From assembly GCA_973895155.1 (NCBI GenBank), contig OZ316896.1:5332001-5396000 (forward strand): a DNA stretch of 64,000 bases, written 5' to 3'. Made by a program: the position numbers and the translations under genes. Of the stretch, positions 13,203-24,040 are shown one piece after another. The notes beneath the pieces were generated by a model, which was not told the origin of the DNA, searched no databases, and saw nothing but the letters and a program-made list of their open reading frames with translations. Every line of letters starts with the position of its first letter. Position 1 is the stretch's first letter. Source of the stretch: Marsupella aquatica (taxonomy: Eukaryota > Marchantiophyta).

Positions 13203-13302
13203 NNNNNNNNNNNNNNNNNNNNNNNNNNNNNNNNNNNNNNNNNNNNNNNNNNNNNNNNNNNNNNNNNNNNNNNNNNNNNNNNNNNNNNNNNNNNNNNNNN
13301 NN
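13203..13302. other. Assembly gap (100 N)
   Basis: Exactly 100 N, the usual placeholder for a gap of unknown length. Frames crossing it are meaningless. Confidence 1.
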
Positions 13303-13399
13303 GGTTCTTATCACTATTCATAATTTTAGCTAATTTTATCCACTGCACTTGGAGTGACTTTGCTACTAGCCGTTTATCTCAACCCGATTCGTTCTTTTC

Positions 13400-13640
13400 T
13401 GGCAAAATTTTCCCAAATTACACATCCAATCCCTAAAAAGTCTTCGCCCCTATTTTGATATTCCATTAGCCAGTTTCTCAAGTTTCTCACCTAGCCACAA
13501 ACCCATAGTCATAATTTGACTGCTATCTTTCAATCTTGGGAGATCTACTGAATCAAAGCTGATCTCCAAAAATTAGATAAGGAATATTCTTAGCATCTTC
13601 TCCATCACACACACAAGGGGAGAGTCACCAAAAAGGAAAT
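13400..13640 (+). repeat. Dispersed element of the AAGGAATATTC family, copy 2
   Basis: Shares a longer ordered match with 51050-51280: a CCTAGCCACA-type block, the AGATCT segment, ATAAGGAATATTCTTAGCAT and a terminal CACAAGG followed by GTCAC. No coding content. The 3' part also matches 11160 and 15095. Confidence 0.7.
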
Positions 13641-13679
13641 CTCTAGAAAAATTTGAAATGGTTAGAACCACAGCACTGT

Positions 13680-13762
13680 GCACAATTTTATCGAGTCCAC
13701 TATGAGTGAAGGCTTTGTTTGAATCTGAACCTGAGAGGGTTTACCACTGTGCACTGATGATG
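13680..13762 (+). repeat. Satellite-like unit related to the rbcS upstream array
   Basis: Contains GTGCACAATTTTATCGAGTC, GAGTGAAGG and CCACTGTGCAC, the same word order as the array at 15380-15957. Confidence 0.75.
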
Positions 13763-14126
13763 ATGAAGGAACATAAACTGAGATTTCAGGATAGGCCCAG
13801 TCCGGTGCATTTCAAAGGTCAAATTGATAGGACAGGTCAGACTAGGCAAAGGACTTCCGGACAGATGGTGTTGATAGCAGAGAGAAATTCCCATATAGCA
13901 TGATGTATGACAAGAGCGGACCTATAGAGAACTTAGTAGATGGTACTTGGAGCCAGACACCCTTGGGTGGATGATGTTCTGGGTCCCATGGCCCAACTAG
14001 TTTGTTGTTTTTTGTGTGGTTTTGGCCTTGTGTTACCACGGCCCCCGCGCATGCTTCCTGGGCGGCCTTTGTCCCGGGCGCCCCCCCCCCCCCCCCCCAC
14101 CTCCCTTGTAAAGGTTTAAAGTTTTT
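13763..14126. other. Spacer with poly-C tract
   Basis: Separates two satellite units. It contains an 18-base run of C at 14081-14098, a site prone to sequencing error. No gene. Confidence 0.6.
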
Positions 14127-14260
14127 ATAGAAAAAACCACCTGTGCACAATTTTATCTCGTCCACTCAGAGTGAAGTGGCTTTGTTCAAATCTGACCTGA
14201 GAGAGTTTGTACCACTGTGCATAATTTTATCCACTCCACTCGAGTTAAATGGCTCTCCTT
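14127..14260 (+). repeat. Satellite-like units related to the rbcS upstream array
   Basis: Two units with TGTGCACAATTTTATCTCGT and TGTGCATAATTTTATCCACT, each followed by a GAGTGAAG-like word. Confidence 0.75.
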
Positions 14261-15379
14261 AGATCAGTTTGACTATGTTAGGCTCATTGGAAAGATCTTT
14301 CCCAGCCATTTCTAATGAATTCAAGCAAAGGAAATTCCATTAATGTTGAGGGAGATACTAAATGTCAAATTTAATTCCTAAAACAAATTTGGAAACAGAA
14401 AGTGTGGATAGTAGGTGATAAAGTGATCTTTAGAAATTCATAATTCTCTCCATTCTTCATTAAAACTAGGAGAGATTAGACTTGTTGAAAAAGATCTTTC
14501 CAAGAGGCTTATAAAGAGCCCAGAAGAGCCAATTCCACTGGATACAAATTGAGATATTAAACATTTCTGTGAACTACCTTAACCGAGAGATGACTCATAT
14601 ATCTTTGTGGTCAAAGGATGCACAGTCAAGAAAAAAGATTGGGTACTAAGAATTTTTGTTTGATCAAAAAAGTTGCATACAAGTTTAATTAGTGGAAATT
14701 TATGTGGACCGCAATCGGTCCTCTAAAAGTCTTGATTGCTTTTCTAAAGTTTTACCATGGTTAAGAATACAAAGTCAAATCAAGAGTTAGGATGCATGGC
14801 TCAGAATTGCAGTGACAAATGGGCCATGGGTTGGAACACATGCAAAGCGGGTTGCATGTTTAGGGCTAGTACACTATTTCTTCTAGGTTGTGGTTCAAAG
14901 TTGTAGGAACTATGTTTCAAAGGGAGCATCAGTATCCGGATAAGTTTATTGAAGGTCAAACTTTGCAATTGAATTTTTTTTGGAAACAAGAAGGGTGTGA
15001 TGACTGAAGGTGTTAAAGGTGTACGTCATGGTCTATTGAGGTTGCATGGTTTATCTGCTGTGTCCATGGGAGCATCACTTTCTATATCCAATGATTTTGA
15101 ATTGATCTACCTAGTAAAATTAGATAAAGAATATTTCAAACGTAGTCTCCTTCACACTTCACACAGGGTAACATAAACCACCGTAGTTCCTACAGTGCAT
15201 GATTCTATCGACTGGCTTGGCTCTTGGGAGCAACCCCAAGCATGATAGTACTTTCCCCTTACAATAATCCCCTTAATCCCTATTATAATCGACACTTTAT
15301 AATCTGAAGATTTCTAGCATCTTTCCCCTTGACACATGGACATCAACCACCCTTGTTCATACCAGGTCGCATAAATTTA
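14261..15379. other. Intergenic DNA with one dispersed repeat
   Basis: 15095-15175 is a third copy of the AAGGAATATTC family (here AAAGAATATTTC), ending CACACAGGGTAACAT. The rest shows no gene. Confidence 0.5.
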
Positions 15380-15957
15380 TGGTGTATAATTCTAAGCAGG
15401 GTGCATTATTTTATTCACTGACAACAACTGGTTTTGTACCAAATGCATAATTTTAACCAGGGTGGATTAATTTTATCCACTGGCATTAACCACCCTGGTT
15501 CATACCAGGGTACATAATCTAATCCACCACTTGAGTGAAGGGAATCTCCACGGTGCATAATTTCATCCACTTACATTAACCACCCTGGTTCGTACCAGGG
15601 TGCATGATTCTAACCAGGGTGCATAATATTATCCGCTCCACTCTGAGTGAAGGAAATCTCCAGTGTGCATAATATTATCCACTCCAGAGGAGGGTGAAGG
15701 AAGTCTCCACTGCATAATTGTATCCACTCCAAAGGGGGTGAAGGAAACCTGGACATAATATTATCCACTCCACAGGGGGTGAAGGAAACCTGGACATAAT
15801 ATTATCCACTCCACAGGGGGGTGAAGGAAGTCTCCACTGCATAATTTCGTCCACTGACATTAACCACAGTGGTTCGTACCAGGGTGCATAATTTTATCCA
15901 CTCCCCCCCTGGGAGCGAAGGAAATCTCCACTGTGCATAATTTTATCCACTCCAGTA
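15380..15957 (+). repeat. Degenerate satellite abutting the rbcS promoter
   Basis: About twelve units spaced 40-65 bp, each with a core like TGCATAATTTTATCCACTCC followed by GAGTGAAGGAAATCTCCAC. 15734-15815 holds a near-exact 40-bp subrepeat. In reverse the core reads GTGGATAAAATTATGCAC, so every unit presents a GGATAA word resembling the I-box/GATA elements of plant light-regulated promoters. The last unit ends about 300 bp before the rbcS start codon. A regulatory role is inference only. Confidence 0.9.
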
Positions 15958-16154
15958 CTCTGAGTGGACTTCACTGCACCGCCAGAAAGCTATGGTGGTC
16001 AGGCCCCACCGCACTCAATCCAGCCAATCCCCATCTCTGTGGTGCAGCTGCTGGCTATGGTGTGACCCACAGCGCTCTCCACACTGAGTGGACAGAAACG
16101 AGAGCAAAAGAAGAGACACCCCCATCCACTCCGCTTTTGCCATGTTCGCGGACC

Positions 16155-16163
16155 TTTATTTAT
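16155..16163 (+). promoter_or_regulatory. Possible TATA box of rbcS
   Basis: TTTATTTAT lies about 90 bp before the rbcS ATG, leaving room for a start site near 16185-16195 and a short 5' UTR. It is the only TATA-like word in the right position, but it is not a perfect match. Confidence 0.35.
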
Positions 16164-16251
16164 GTCTACTCCGCAATCGCATTCTCAGTCTACCCCATCT
16201 CTTCAGCTGCTCTGTTGATCGCACTAGTGAGAAGAATTATCAGCTGCAGCT

Positions 16252-17028
16252 ATGGCGTCCGCAACTGCCACCCTCTGTGGAGCTCCAGTGGCCGCTCTCA
16301 GCGCCTCCGCTGCCTCCACCTCGTCCAGCACCTCCAAGGTTCAGCTCGGGAGCTGCTTCGTGAAGAGCCGCGTCGCCGCTGCTCCCCTCCAGTGGGCTAA
16401 CAAGACTGTCAGCAATGGCAGCCGTGTGAACGCCTTCAATGTATGTCTCAGCTGCTGCTGCTTCGCCGTTTCTTTGTTTATCATGTTTATATCACTGAGG
16501 AGAACCTCTGGAGATGACTAACTTAGCGATGTTCGGGTGCACATTTACCGTTTATCACTGAGGAGAACCTCTGGAGATGACTAACTTAGCGATGTTCGGG
16601 TGCGCATTTATCGTTTATCACTGAGGAGAACCTCTGAAGATGACTAACTTAGCGATGTTCGGGTGATTGTGCAGGTGGTGAACCCAGAGACCAATATCAA
16701 GTACGAGACCCTCTCCTACTTGCCACCCCTCACCGACGAGGAGATTGAGAAGCAGATCACCTATCTGTTGACGAACGGATGGATCCCTGCCATCGAGTTC
16801 GACAAGAACGGAACCGTGTCCCAGACCGCCTGCAAGATGCCCGGATACTATGATGGCAGGTACTGGAGCATGTGGAAGCTCCCCCTCTTCGGAGCCAAGG
16901 ACTCCAGCCAGGTCCTCGCAGAGGTCCTCAACTGCAAGAAGGAGTACCCCGGATCATTCATCCGTGTTATCGGATTCGATAACGTGAGGCAGGTGCAGGT
17001 GGTGTCCTTCCTTGTGAAGAAGCCTTGA
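16252..17028 (+). CDS. rbcS: RuBisCO small subunit precursor
   Basis: Nuclear gene for the small subunit of plastid RuBisCO. Two exons, 16252-16440 and 16675-17028, give 180 residues. The first 60 or so residues are an Ala/Ser/Thr-rich transit peptide ([16 protein letters not shown]...) ending SNGSRVNA. The mature part carries the family signature [14 protein letters not shown], the [16 protein letters not shown] loop, [14 protein letters not shown] and the C-terminal [13 protein letters not shown]. The single intron follows the second codon of the mature chain, the conserved position of intron 1 in land-plant rbcS genes. The expected mature Met-x-Val-Trp is Phe-Asn-Val-Val here. The intron consists mostly of 63-bp tandem repeats and the upstream flank is a satellite array. 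Base composition is clearly higher in G+C than the neighbouring DNA. Confidence 0.98.
16491..16666 (+). repeat. 63-bp tandem repeat inside the rbcS intron
   Basis: Copies at 16491-16553, 16554-16616 and 16617 to about 16666 begin ATCACTGAGGAGAACCTCTG and contain GATGACTAACTTAGCG. CTAAC matches the plant branch-point consensus; the third copy places it about 27 nt before the used acceptor (AG at 16673-16674). Copies differ by only one to three bases. Confidence 0.95.
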
Positions 17029-18190
17029 AAGGCTTAGAAGATTTCAGCGTAGCGTCTCCACGCACGCAGGGAATGTAGAGGTCGCGTTTGCGATTAGATG
17101 TATGATTTGGGACTCTCGTAGTCGGTCGACGATAAACACATTGTGAACTTCCTCACATTTATTTGTCGATATTTCAAGGTATTTGGGGACTACTCTGTAC
17201 TGAGAATCCTAGCTCGGATATGGTGGAGAAGCTTCGTTGTCCGCATTGGCTTGTTATTGCATTGCTGATCAGATAATGACAGAACACTATCAACGGGGAT
17301 ATCAATCCAAATTATGCATTTTGCATTGTGTCTTATTACGTTTGTAATTTGGAAGCTGGTCGATTGTTTGCAAGTCACGACGGTTTGAGTCATCCGAAGG
17401 GTGCTTGGGAGTGAACCTATGGTCTGACCTATCACCGAAGTAAGTAGCAAGTCTCGAAACGGACTTGTTCTCCAGAACCGCAAGTGCGTTTGGCGGCTGG
17501 TGTAGAACAAGGTGATCCCTGCTCGCAGAAGTGTATCCATGTCATCTCGTGAGTTCGAACGTCTGTTAGGACAGTCGGAAAGCATTTGAACAGTGGGAAT
17601 TTGAAGAGAATCGGAGACCTCGAACTTTACTAGCTGCCTGGTTGCCGTACTCATCCTCCTTCGGGATGGAGACTCATTGCCATCCAGAGTTGTTCAGGAA
17701 TAGTCTTTGTGCCGTAGCTCATCTCGCTGGCAGGGAAATATGGTTAATGTTGAAAAATTATGCACCAAGATTAAGTCATTGGCAGGGAAGTGTGTCGAGA
17801 ATGAAAGAACTTGTATCAATGCTTGTGAAAGGTGAAGTACCCACGGCGAGTGTCTGAGGATTAGTTATATCCGCACATGTTCTGTACATTCTTCGATATC
17901 TGCAGTGGACAATGTGACAGATAGCTGTTGATTGCTCCTTTTAACACACCCAATCAATGAAGCTGGAAGAATTGACGAAATTCCAAGATACGAAACACAA
18001 CCGCTGTATCCTTAGATCTCCGTAGCAATCTCCCTCATGAGGATACCATTGCGTGACCACTATGTCAAGACTCAGCTCAAAAAACATCGAGAATATCAAC
18101 GAATAGCGTTCGGAAAAATCTCGAGCAGGGTCGTTGGGCCTGATGTAGGACTTTTGAAAATCCAGCAACAAATGGGGAGCTTGAAACACT
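17029..18190. other. 3' flank of rbcS and intergenic DNA
   Basis: The rbcS 3' UTR lies in the first 200 bp or so. Two longer open frames (minus, 17190-17654; plus, 17642-17857) show no recognisable domain and are not called. Confidence 0.4.
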
Positions 18191-18960
18191 AGTGGACCCG
18201 AGAGAGCCGAAATTAGGAGAATGTGATACGAAAGAAGCAGCAATTACCTATCTACCCAGAGACATTCTCATTATGGACTCGTCCGATTATCCACCAACAC
18301 CTGCTGCACATAGAAGACTAGTGCAGCCGAGCGAGATGAAAGTAGGAGAATGTGATCCGACAAGTGGAGCAGTACACCATCCACCGAAAGACTTTCACCA
18401 TTCTGGACTTTGAGAACCAATCAATACCTGGTGAGCTTAAAACACTAGTGGACCCGAGTGAGATGAAACTATGCGAATATGATCTGACCAAAGCAGCAGT
18501 GATCTGCTTGCCAGAATACCACTCTTCACTTCGGGAGCATGGAAATACCCATAGACATTCACGATTTGGACTCTTCCGAAAGTCCGCCAATACCTAGCTT
18601 AAAAGACCAGTGGAGCTGAGCGAGATGAATGCAGGAGAATGAGATCCGACAAGTGCAGCAGTACACCATCTACTGATAGACCTTCACCATTCTGGACTGT
18701 TTCGAAAACCAAGCAATACCTGGTGAGCTTAAACCACAGTCAAGTGGACCCGAGAGAGATGGAAGTACGAGAATATGATCCGACAAAAGCAGCAGTAATT
18801 CATCTGCCGAAAGATACTTCTTCATTTCAGGAGCATCGAAAGAACAGCACAGGAACGAATTGTGAAATCTTGTCTTCCGAAGGCCCGCAACCTTCCGCTC
18901 ATCTATTGAACATGCGTGCAGGTGAAACCAGCAAACCTCCACATTCGATTGACAGAAGCT
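18191..18960 (+). repeat. 130-bp tandem repeat with alternating unit types
   Basis: Five units start at 18191, 18321, 18448, 18610 and 18744, each opening with GTGGACCCGAG or close to it, then GAGATGAAAGTAGGAGAATG. Units 2 and 4 resemble each other, as do 3 and 5, so the array was extended as pairs of about 290 bp. Translated on the plus strand most units give a similar peptide of the form VDPSEMK...DPTKAAVIHLPKD, but the frame shifts between units. Confidence 0.85.
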
Positions 18961-19190
18961 GAGTCTTTCTGAGATTAATATTCTACCCACAAAGCACAAT
19001 CTTACTTTGCAAAATGTTTCCACATTGCAGCGGAAAACGAACACAGGATTTGTCTACTGTCAGTCGACATCGCTCGACTACCTGCTTTCCTCTCGGCCAA
19101 AACTCTTGACAACTGAGGGAAACTTCATGGATTGAATCTGGGTTGGTTAACACTGTTTGCAGCAACTTACTGAGAATCAAATCAGGTCTC

Positions 19191-19625
19191 TTAGAGTGGC
19201 TTTACAAAAAGTCGAGGCACTTTCCATTTTCCCCTGGTCTCCATGATGTGATCATAGCCATCATTGGGGTCTTTTTCTGGTTTCCAAGATGTGATCACAG
19301 CCATTAGGTCTCCATGATGTGATCGTAGCCATCCATTGGGGCCTTTTCTGGTTTCCAAGATGTGATCAGAGTCATCTTAGAGTGGCTTTACAAGAGGTCG
19401 AGGCACTTTCCACTTTCCCCTGGTCTCCATGATGTGATCGTAGCCATCCATTTGAGCTTATTCTGGTTTCCAAGATGTGATCACAGCCATCAGGTCTCCT
19501 TAGAGTGGCTTTACAAGAAGTCGAGGCACTTTCCACTTTCCCCTGGTCTCCACGATGTGATCATAGCCATCCATTGGGGCTTTTTCTGGTCTCCAAGATG
19601 TGATCGCAGCCATCCATTGGGGAGA
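19191..19625 (+). repeat. Nested tandem repeat, three large units
   Basis: Large units start TTAGAGTGGCTTTAC at 19191, 19377 and 19500. Inside each, a smaller word of the type CAAGATGTGATCACAGCCAT recurs every 50-60 bp. Confidence 0.9.
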
Positions 19626-20385
19626 TAACTCTGTTGTTCACTTTCCAAGACTTTGGGGGGCTTTTCTTTCCAACATTTTCCCATCCTATCCTGAGGGGAA
19701 TGGAGTGGGCCCAAATTTTGCTTATGTGGGGACATTTTTATTCCAAATCTTAGACTACCTCTCTCTTGGAGGTCTCTTCATTTGACCCTTGGTACATTCA
19801 TATTTTGAATTTTTAACATTAAAAGTGGACCCACATGCCCTTCATTACATATTCACTTGTTAGAGAAAGAAGGGCCCTAGGCAAAGAATTATGGACTTTA
19901 AAGTGGAGTGGCTCCACAACTTGTCTACTGGGCAAATAATTCTAGTGCCATTTGCTCCACTTCTCTTTGCGAGACATTGGGACCCCTAAAATCATTCCAA
20001 TCTCTCTCTTAGCCCCGTGCAGTAGCTTTAGGATGTTAAATGGCCAATAGATTAAGAAATGGCCATTGAGCTGTTTGTTGTCTGATTTGATCAAAATCCT
20101 CACAATCCATCTTGACAAAAACACCGGCCAATGCAGCAAGGAATTGATTGGCACCATAACTCAAGAGATTAACTAAGTGTAAATTTTGGGATACCATGTG
20201 TGACCTTAGCCTAATTTAAATACCCCTTATTTAATAAAGACGTACAATATTCTAAGAATGTTCATCATTTTTATTCTCAATGAACTATTTTAGTTTACAA
20301 AAGGCATATATTAGAAAAAACTCTTAATATTAGAGTGTATACTACCTTGGTTACCTTCCTATGATTTACAAAGTTTTGCAAATAT
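19626..20385. other. Intergenic DNA, nothing recognised
   Basis: No gene or RNA. Short inverted words AAGTGGAG/CTCCACTT near 19903 and 19967 hint at a small element but no boundaries could be set. Confidence 0.35.
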
Positions 20386-20555
20386 CACTCAAATATACCC
20401 ATTTTCATTTGCATGAGGGTATGAAAATAGACTATGACTATAATATAACCATTTTCATAGACTCATAGATATTTCACTCAAATATACCCATTTTCATAGA
20501 CTCATAGACATTTTTATATTCTCAAATATACCCATTTTCATAGACATATTTTTAT
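20386..20555. repeat. Short minisatellite (CTCAAATATACCCATTTTCAT)
   Basis: Three full copies of a word like CAAATATACCCATTTTCAT and associated CATAGACTCATAGACAT words, imperfectly spaced. Confidence 0.8.
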
Positions 20556-22290
20556 AGTCAACTCCCCAAGACCATCACCAGCAGCTCGCAAAGAATAGAC
20601 AAAGCTCATTGAGCACAAAAGCAAACTGAACGCACAAAACAAATAGAATAGACTGAAAAGCTGCAACATAGCAATGTATGTCAAAACCTAAACTCGAAAA
20701 CCTTGGAGTGAGAGGCCCATGGTAGACGTGCTCTTTTATACCCTCCTTGACTGTGAATATGGGACTCCCTCTCTCTTATTGGAGGACCTTGATGCATATT
20801 TTATGCTTGAGGAGTCAACTACCAAAAATTATATGAATCACTTGCGATCCACAATCGGTGTTTTTAATGGAGATTAGCCAAAATTTTAAAAGGCATGGGC
20901 GGTAAAAGAAGGTATTGAAACTTAAATTTATAAAACATTCTCTAGTATATATCTTTTATAAAGTAAAATAGGTGATTAATACTGAAAATAGATAATTTTC
21001 TTAGAAAATTTTCTTTATAAAATAGAAGTATTTATATTAGATTAGGATCACATGTGGTACCCCAAAATATACCCCCAAGATTTTGAAGGTTAGTAGTATG
21101 TTCATTTTATTATGCTCCTTGCCTGCTTAGTTTTCTCCACAGTCATGGAAACTTTTACCTCTAACATTAAAAGTTAAGCCTCACTTGTGTGTATTTGATA
21201 GGGGTATTGGTGCTACACATGCACCCCACTCGAGAGTATGAAAATGTTGTCCATGTAACTTTATGAGGTAAAGGGTCTCCCTTGTGTCTCCTGGTCAAGC
21301 TCCTGGTATCCCTGGTCAACCTCTACTTAACCATGTACACTTTGTGAAGATGTTAGGGTGAACTCTAAGTCTTGGTTAGCCTCTCTTAGGCTAATCAGCA
21401 TCTCATGTGTGGGTGTGCTTGTTGCTCTTCTCTTGTGTGTGTGTGTGTCACTGGTTTTTCAAACAATAGGAACCCTGACACTTTAATTTTATACTGAGAG
21501 AAGGACCCAAACTGTTGGTTTGTGTAGAGTTCTCTTGAGTGATGTGATTCAGGTGTTCATTCTGTAATGCATGACGCACGTTCACTCTTCAAAGTAAGAA
21601 GAGGAATGTGAATGCCCATCCTTTGGATGCACTCTTCAAACTAAGCCAAGTACAGAGTCTGAATAGGGCGTCATACGACTGTGATTTTTTGGACATACCA
21701 TCCTGATGGGGCAAGTATATAGGTAGCTTGCAGAGTTTTGTCCTGGCTATAAAGCACTTTATGTCCTTGGCCGTGACTCAGTTACAGCCTTGCTTTGACA
21801 CACCCTATTGCCCCTCATTTGGAAAAGGGTAATGTCCTGGTTAAGAGGGCAATTGGGACACCTAAACCGGAGGGTTTGGGGCTCAAGTTTTGAGGGGCTT
21901 TTATTCCCCCTAACACCCTCCCAACCAGATGTCCAAATCCACTTAAAGGCCCAATAATTTTTTTCTTTTTATTAGTTTTAGTAAAGAAGAGGAGATGTAA
22001 CACAATGCCCTTATGTGTTTCTTCTCCATAAAGCACTGAGGGCATTTTAAGGTGCAAATAGGGGATCAGACTCCAAAGAGGTAAAGGCTCAAGAGACTGC
22101 AAAAAAATAGATTCCATGTCAGAACAGTAAACAAGTGCACTGAAAATTAGTGAATCATCAGGACATAATTATACAATGAAAACAGTGGTAATTACTTAGA
22201 TAAAAGGGTTTACACAACACTGAGCCCACACATTGTCCTTGTCTAAAGTCCACCATTTTCTCCCCCATGAAGAACAGTGATTTACTGTCA
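20556..22290. other. Intergenic DNA
   Basis: Contains a short (GT)n tract near 21438-21450. No protein, RNA or bounded transposon could be supported. Confidence 0.35.
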
Positions 22291-22505
22291 TGGCATATGA
22301 TCATTCTTTACACGAAAGCTAAGTATTATGGATTTGCTAGTCCATAATGATCATTCTTTACAGCAAAGTATATGATTATGAATTGGCTAGTCCATAACTT
22401 GGCATATAATCATTCTTTACAGCAAAACGTTATGTACTTATGAATTTGCTAGTCCATAACTTGGCATATAATCATTCTTTACAGCAAAACGTTATGCACT
22501 CTGAA
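22291..22505. repeat. Tandem repeat, about 66-bp unit, three to four copies
   Basis: Units contain GATCATTCTTTACA, GCAAA and GCTAGTCCATAACTTGGCAT; copies 3 and 4 are nearly identical. Confidence 0.9.
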
Positions 22506-22589
22506 TTTGGTAGTTCACAATTTTTTCTGTCTTATCCTTAGCAAAGTACTTGAGGTACACCAAGTTTTCAGGCCCCCTATTGCCCTTGA

Positions 22590-23996
22590 CTAGAAGTGCA
22601 CCATCTGCTCTAACCCAAAACCGCCAGAGAAACCAAAACTAACAACTGGAAAATAGCCCTCCAATCTGGGATTTGATGGGACCTCACTCGCACACTTAGC
22701 TTCCTTACTACGTGCTTGCTGCACTAGGAATAAATTGGATGACCTAAAATGCAATTTGATATTTTGTTCAGTGTATATATCCCCATATTTGAAGACAAGA
22801 ATGACATAGAGCCATGTTCCAGTAGAAGCATTCATAACCTGGAGTAGAAGTCGCGGCACCCATGCTCCCGGTTTCAGCTCGCGTGATCCTTCAGGATATA
22901 TTGTCCAAATATTGTTGATGGAAAAGGATTTAACTCACTAACATTGCTTCATAAAACTGCCCCCAAGCACAAACACACATGAGGCGAGACTGTATACGCA
23001 CTCATGTTCAAGAGATGACTCTTTACTAGATGGCTGTTCAGACACTTTCGCAGGTATCACAACGAATACCAACATCTGGGCCTCAAGTTCACTTTCACAA
23101 TCAAAGCCTTGATTTGAATATCATCAACAACATTGGCAAAATGTGTGCAAAACCCTTCACAAGAGAAGCGAATAGGCAGTGGAGTTTTCCTGTCACTTAG
23201 ATAAACGCCAGGAGTGCGACGGTTGATTGCTATCAATTTTCTTGCCCAGTGGAAAGTTCCCCATGAATTATACCAGAAGATCCGTTGCTCTGCCTGACGA
23301 GGATGCGCAAATAGAGATCTAGAAAGACATTCCTCTACTCCTGTGACTGCAAATTCTGCAGGTTCGAGGTTCATAACAAGGCACGCTCTTTACTTCTTTA
23401 CAAGAGGAGTTTCAGATCTTCTCATACCGGTATTCAACAGGATGAGATCTATCTGAACATTTACAAAACACTAGGAATCTGTGACTGCCAAAATCTGCAG
23501 GCAACGCTGGGCGGAATCAGGCCTCCAGGTTAGAAGGAAGCACAGCTGATATTCCACTACTTTATTGTCTTATAATCTAAAAATGAGTCTAACCAGGTAG
23601 CACTATGAGCCCAGTGGGCACAACATTGTTGTACCCTGTTCTAAGCTGGAATTAGTTCAAAGTCGTCATTTCTAAATTACGAATGGCAGTGCATACCTGA
23701 TTCGAGCATGACTCGGTAAACTTGAACCTCTGAAAGAATTGGCGAATTGCTGTAGCACTCCATCTTTATGGAGAGTTCTTCATACGATGGATTACATACA
23801 AGAATCTACCTGGCATGAGCATCCTGAAGGACTTCGACATCCAGTATAGAATGAATCCGCTCTGCTATCGTGCTTCCATTCTCACTAACGCAGACCTTGC
23901 TTCCCCACGGTGTTCGCAGTTGCTCGAATATGTTCAAGGGCAATACATAGACGACCTTGAGAAGTTCTTTAGAGGATTTCTTTGCTCCACAAAGCG
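22590..23996 (-). CDS. Unidentified exon series (gene or gene fragment)
   Basis: Three minus-strand segments read like real protein but I do not recognise the family. Segment A (23996 to about 23816) includes YVLPLNIFEQLRTPWGSKV and ends at a plausible donor AG/GTAGAT. Segment B (about 23374-23090) includes WYNSWGTFHWARKLIAIN and RTPGVYLSDRKTPLPIRF. Segment C (about 22940-22590) includes REWKP-like GSRELKPGAWVPRLLL and MNASTGTWLYVILVFKYG, ending at a TAG at 22590. Junction phases between segments were not resolved. Segment A has no start codon: its frame opens only about 45 bp past the stop of the preceding gene at 24041. It could be a 5'-truncated pseudogene, or a gene whose first exon lies inside its neighbour. 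Confidence 0.45.
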
Positions 23997-24040
23997 TTGA
24001 TTACTTGACAAGCTACAAAAGCAGCTTTTAAAATCTTGTA

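Noticed and set aside
12907-13436. Frames crossing the N gap
   Set aside because: The sequence under the Ns is unknown, so the frame is meaningless.
17190-17654. 154-codon minus-strand frame in the rbcS 3' flank
   Set aside because: No homologue recognised and it overlaps the likely rbcS 3' UTR; kept out for lack of support.
18191-19625. CRISPR-like appearance of regularly repeated units
   Set aside because: Units are long, adjacent without unique spacers, and the genome is eukaryotic.
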